Positions 62,645 through 64,000 of a stretch of DNA of 64,000 nucleotides are shown one piece after another. The DNA is taken from contig PHAR01000001.1 of the NCBI GenBank assembly GCA_002840405.1, positions 516,320-580,319 of the forward strand. The letters are read 5' to 3'. The position numbers and the translations under genes were made by a program. How positions within the stretch are numbered: position 1 is the stretch's first letter; the number at the start of each line of letters is the position of its first letter. Under the pieces are notes generated by a model. The model ran no database searches. It was not told where the DNA came from and saw only the letters and a list, made by a program, of their open reading frames with translations. This DNA comes from Deltaproteobacteria bacterium HGW-Deltaproteobacteria-8 (GTDB taxonomy: Bacteria; Desulfobacterota; Desulfovibrionia; Desulfovibrionales; Desulfovibrionaceae).

Positions 62645-63819
62645 CCAGCCTGCTCGCCAAATACGCCGCCAAGCTGGCCGCCACGGGCCTCATTGCGCCC
62701 GGCGACGTGCTCATGGCCGCCCTGGACGACGAGCTGATCAGCGCCCTGCTCCTGGCCCGGCCCAGCGGCGTGTACCAGGCCGTCATGGCCGAGCTGGCCC
62801 GGCAGGCTCTGGCCGACGGCAGCGCAAGCATCACCCCCGGCGACTGCGAGACGCGCACCTTCCTGCACGACCTGCCCGTGGTGGACGGCCTGAGCGCGGA
62901 GGGCGTTGTCCAGGCCCTGCGCCAGCGCAAGGGCTGCGTCATTCTGCATAAAGGCGAAGCCCTTGTGGCGTCCTTCGGCACCGTGAGTCCGGAGCAGGCT
63001 TACGTCACCATGAGCTCCATGTGCTTCGCCTGCTTTGTGGCCTATTTCGCCGAGCACCTGCGCCGCGCGCGGCTGGGAACCCTCACCCCAGAACGCCGGG
63101 CGGCCTTTTCCCGCGTCACGGCCCTGTTGCCCCTGGACCGGGGTGAGATTGACGGCATGCCCGACCTCCTGCCCGGCCCCTTTGAGAGCGAGGACGCCGC
63201 GCGCGAGGCCATGATCCAGGCTGGCCGCCACACCGTGGAATACGGCCTGGTGGACTCCTACTTCGGCAACATTTCCTACAGGCTGGGCGACACCATCCTC
63301 ATCAGCCAGACCGGCAGCTCGCTGGACGAACTTGGGCCGTGCATCGACCCCTGCCGCCTGGATGGCTCCTCCTGCGCCGGCATCACGGCCTCCAGCGAGT
63401 ACTCCGCGCACAAGGCCGTGTACGAGGCGGAGATGGCAGGGGCGGGCGCGCGGGCCATCCTGCACGGCCACCCGCGCTTCTCGGTGATTTTGTCGCTGGA
63501 CTGCGAGCGCCTGGACTGCCCAAATCTCGGCGAGTGCCACCGCGCCTGCGACACCCCGCGCGCCGTTGTCGACGACTCCTGCGGCCTGTCTGTCCCCATC
63601 GTGCCGGGCGAGGTGGGCACCGGGCCTTTCGGCCTGTGCAACACCCTGCCCCCGGCCCTTAACGCGACCACCGGCGGAAAGCGCGGAGCCATCGTGTACG
63701 GCCACGGGCTGTTCACCCTGGGCGCGGCGGACTTCCGCGACGCCTTCGCAAGCCTTATGGATGTGGAGCACTTCTGCCGGGCGGAGTACTTCCGCCGGGT
63801 GGCGGAGCTCGGAGGGTGA
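62641..63819 (+). CDS. Class II aldolase/adducin-like protein, cysteine-rich, coupled to AOR
   Basis: A 392-residue protein. The C-terminal ~210 residues have class II (zinc) aldolase features: YFGNIS, QTGSSLDEL, SSEYSAHKAVYE with Glu253, HGHPRF with His275 and His277, and YGHG with His355. Two cysteine-rich stretches (GPCIDPCRLDGSSC; LDCERLDCPNLGEC) inserted around these motifs are not usual and could bind a metal or FeS cluster. The N-terminal ~165 residues resemble a second, incomplete aldolase-type half (KGCVILHKGEALVASFGTVSPEQAY). Its ATG overlaps the AOR stop (ATGA), so it probably works with AOR on an aldehyde or its precursor. Confidence 0.75.
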   Translation: MTSLLAKYAAKLAATGLIAPGDVLMAALDDELISALLLARPSGVYQAVMAELARQALADGSASITPGDCETRTFLHDLPVVDGLSAEGVVQALRQRKGCVILHKGEALVASFGTVSPEQAYVTMSSMCFACFVAYFAEHLRRARLGTLTPERRAAFSRVTALLPLDRGEIDGMPDLLPGPFESEDAAREAMIQAGRHTVEYGLVDSYFGNISYRLGDTILISQTGSSLDELGPCIDPCRLDGSSCAGITASSEYSAHKAVYEAEMAGAGARAILHGHPRFSVILSLDCERLDCPNLGECHRACDTPRAVVDDSCGLSVPIVPGEVGTGPFGLCNTLPPALNATTGGKRGAIVYGHGLFTLGAADFRDAFASLMDVEHFCRAEYFRRVAELGG

Positions 63820-63880
63820 AAAGAGGCGTGTGAGGACTCCCGCGCCATTTTCTCCTGGCATATCCATTTCCTTCCGCCCG

Positions 63881-63897
63881 CAGGGGTGATACCCCTG
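63881..63897 (+). other. Small perfect hairpin upstream of the last gene
   Basis: CAGGGGT-GAT-ACCCCTG, a 7-base perfect stem with a 3-base loop in the gap between the aldolase-like gene and the last partial gene. It could be a weak terminator or an operator. Confidence 0.35.
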
Positions 63898-63938
63898 CCC
63901 TCCTGCACCTTATGGCAGAGCAATCCCGGGGGCGACTC

Positions 63939-64000
63939 ATGACTAACCTGAAACGCGCGGCTCTTTTGCCCGTGCTGGCGCTCACCGCGGCCAGCATCCT
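63939..64000 (+). CDS. Start of an exported protein, cut by the window edge
   Basis: The readable 20 residues begin MTNLKRAALLPVLALTAAS, a typical Sec signal peptide (basic n-region, Ala/Leu core). GGGGG lies 8 bases before the ATG. The rest lies beyond the window, so no function can be given. Confidence 0.5.
   Translation, partial: MTNLKRAALLPVLALTAASI

Overview
The window is about 65% GC, tightly packed, and carries no rRNA, tRNA, CRISPR array or recognisable insertion sequence. Gene content suggests a Gram-negative anaerobe of the Desulfovibrionales type: a Tat-exported molybdopterin sulfur/thiosulfate-type reductase with a periplasmic multi-rhodanese, a tungsten-type aldehyde:ferredoxin oxidoreductase, and a LOS/KDO gene (kdsD). 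The organism call is inference from gene content, not a sequence match.

Layout. 22-4415: RND efflux adaptor and pump. 4518-6164: a reverse-strand methyltransferase and a low-GC patch with a fragment resembling a pilus-associated beta-helical domain. 6165-12070 (reverse strand): monohaem cytochrome c, molybdopterin reductase, four-cluster ferredoxin, b-type cytochrome, triple rhodanese and a CsoR/CstR-family repressor. The repressor has two cysteines but lacks the Cu-ligand histidine, so persulfide sensing is likely. A TACCC-N5-GGGTA palindrome lies upstream of the cytochrome c gene. 12324-13760: a protein-kinase-like protein and a UspA protein. 13842-18049: two tandem exported caspase-like paralogues with similar promoters.

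18507-46659 is a complete type VI secretion locus. The first block is tssA, tssB, tssC, hcp, tssE, tssF, tssG, clpV and vgrG. It is followed by an accessory set: a 1303-residue DUF2169-pentapeptide protein, a second pentapeptide protein, a DUF3540 protein, a PAAR-like DUF4150 protein and an unrecognised 257-residue protein. A reverse-strand gene then encodes what I read as a divergent TssB-TssC fusion. Divergently from it, an apparent second operon carries tssJ, tssK, tssL, tssM and an AMIN-domain protein. The accessory set, the sheath-like fusion and the heptad-repeat tail of VgrG are the most unusual parts of the window.

46811-64000 is mostly housekeeping and metabolism: a lipoprotein, carB, purF, kdsD, a YkgJ-type Cys-cluster protein with no ordinary start codon, mrcA (PBP1A), a PhzF-family isomerase, an AEC transporter, a DUF401 membrane protein, a small unknown protein, a TPR protein, and an aldehyde:ferredoxin oxidoreductase translationally coupled to a cysteine-rich class II aldolase-like protein. 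The start of an exported protein is cut by the window edge.
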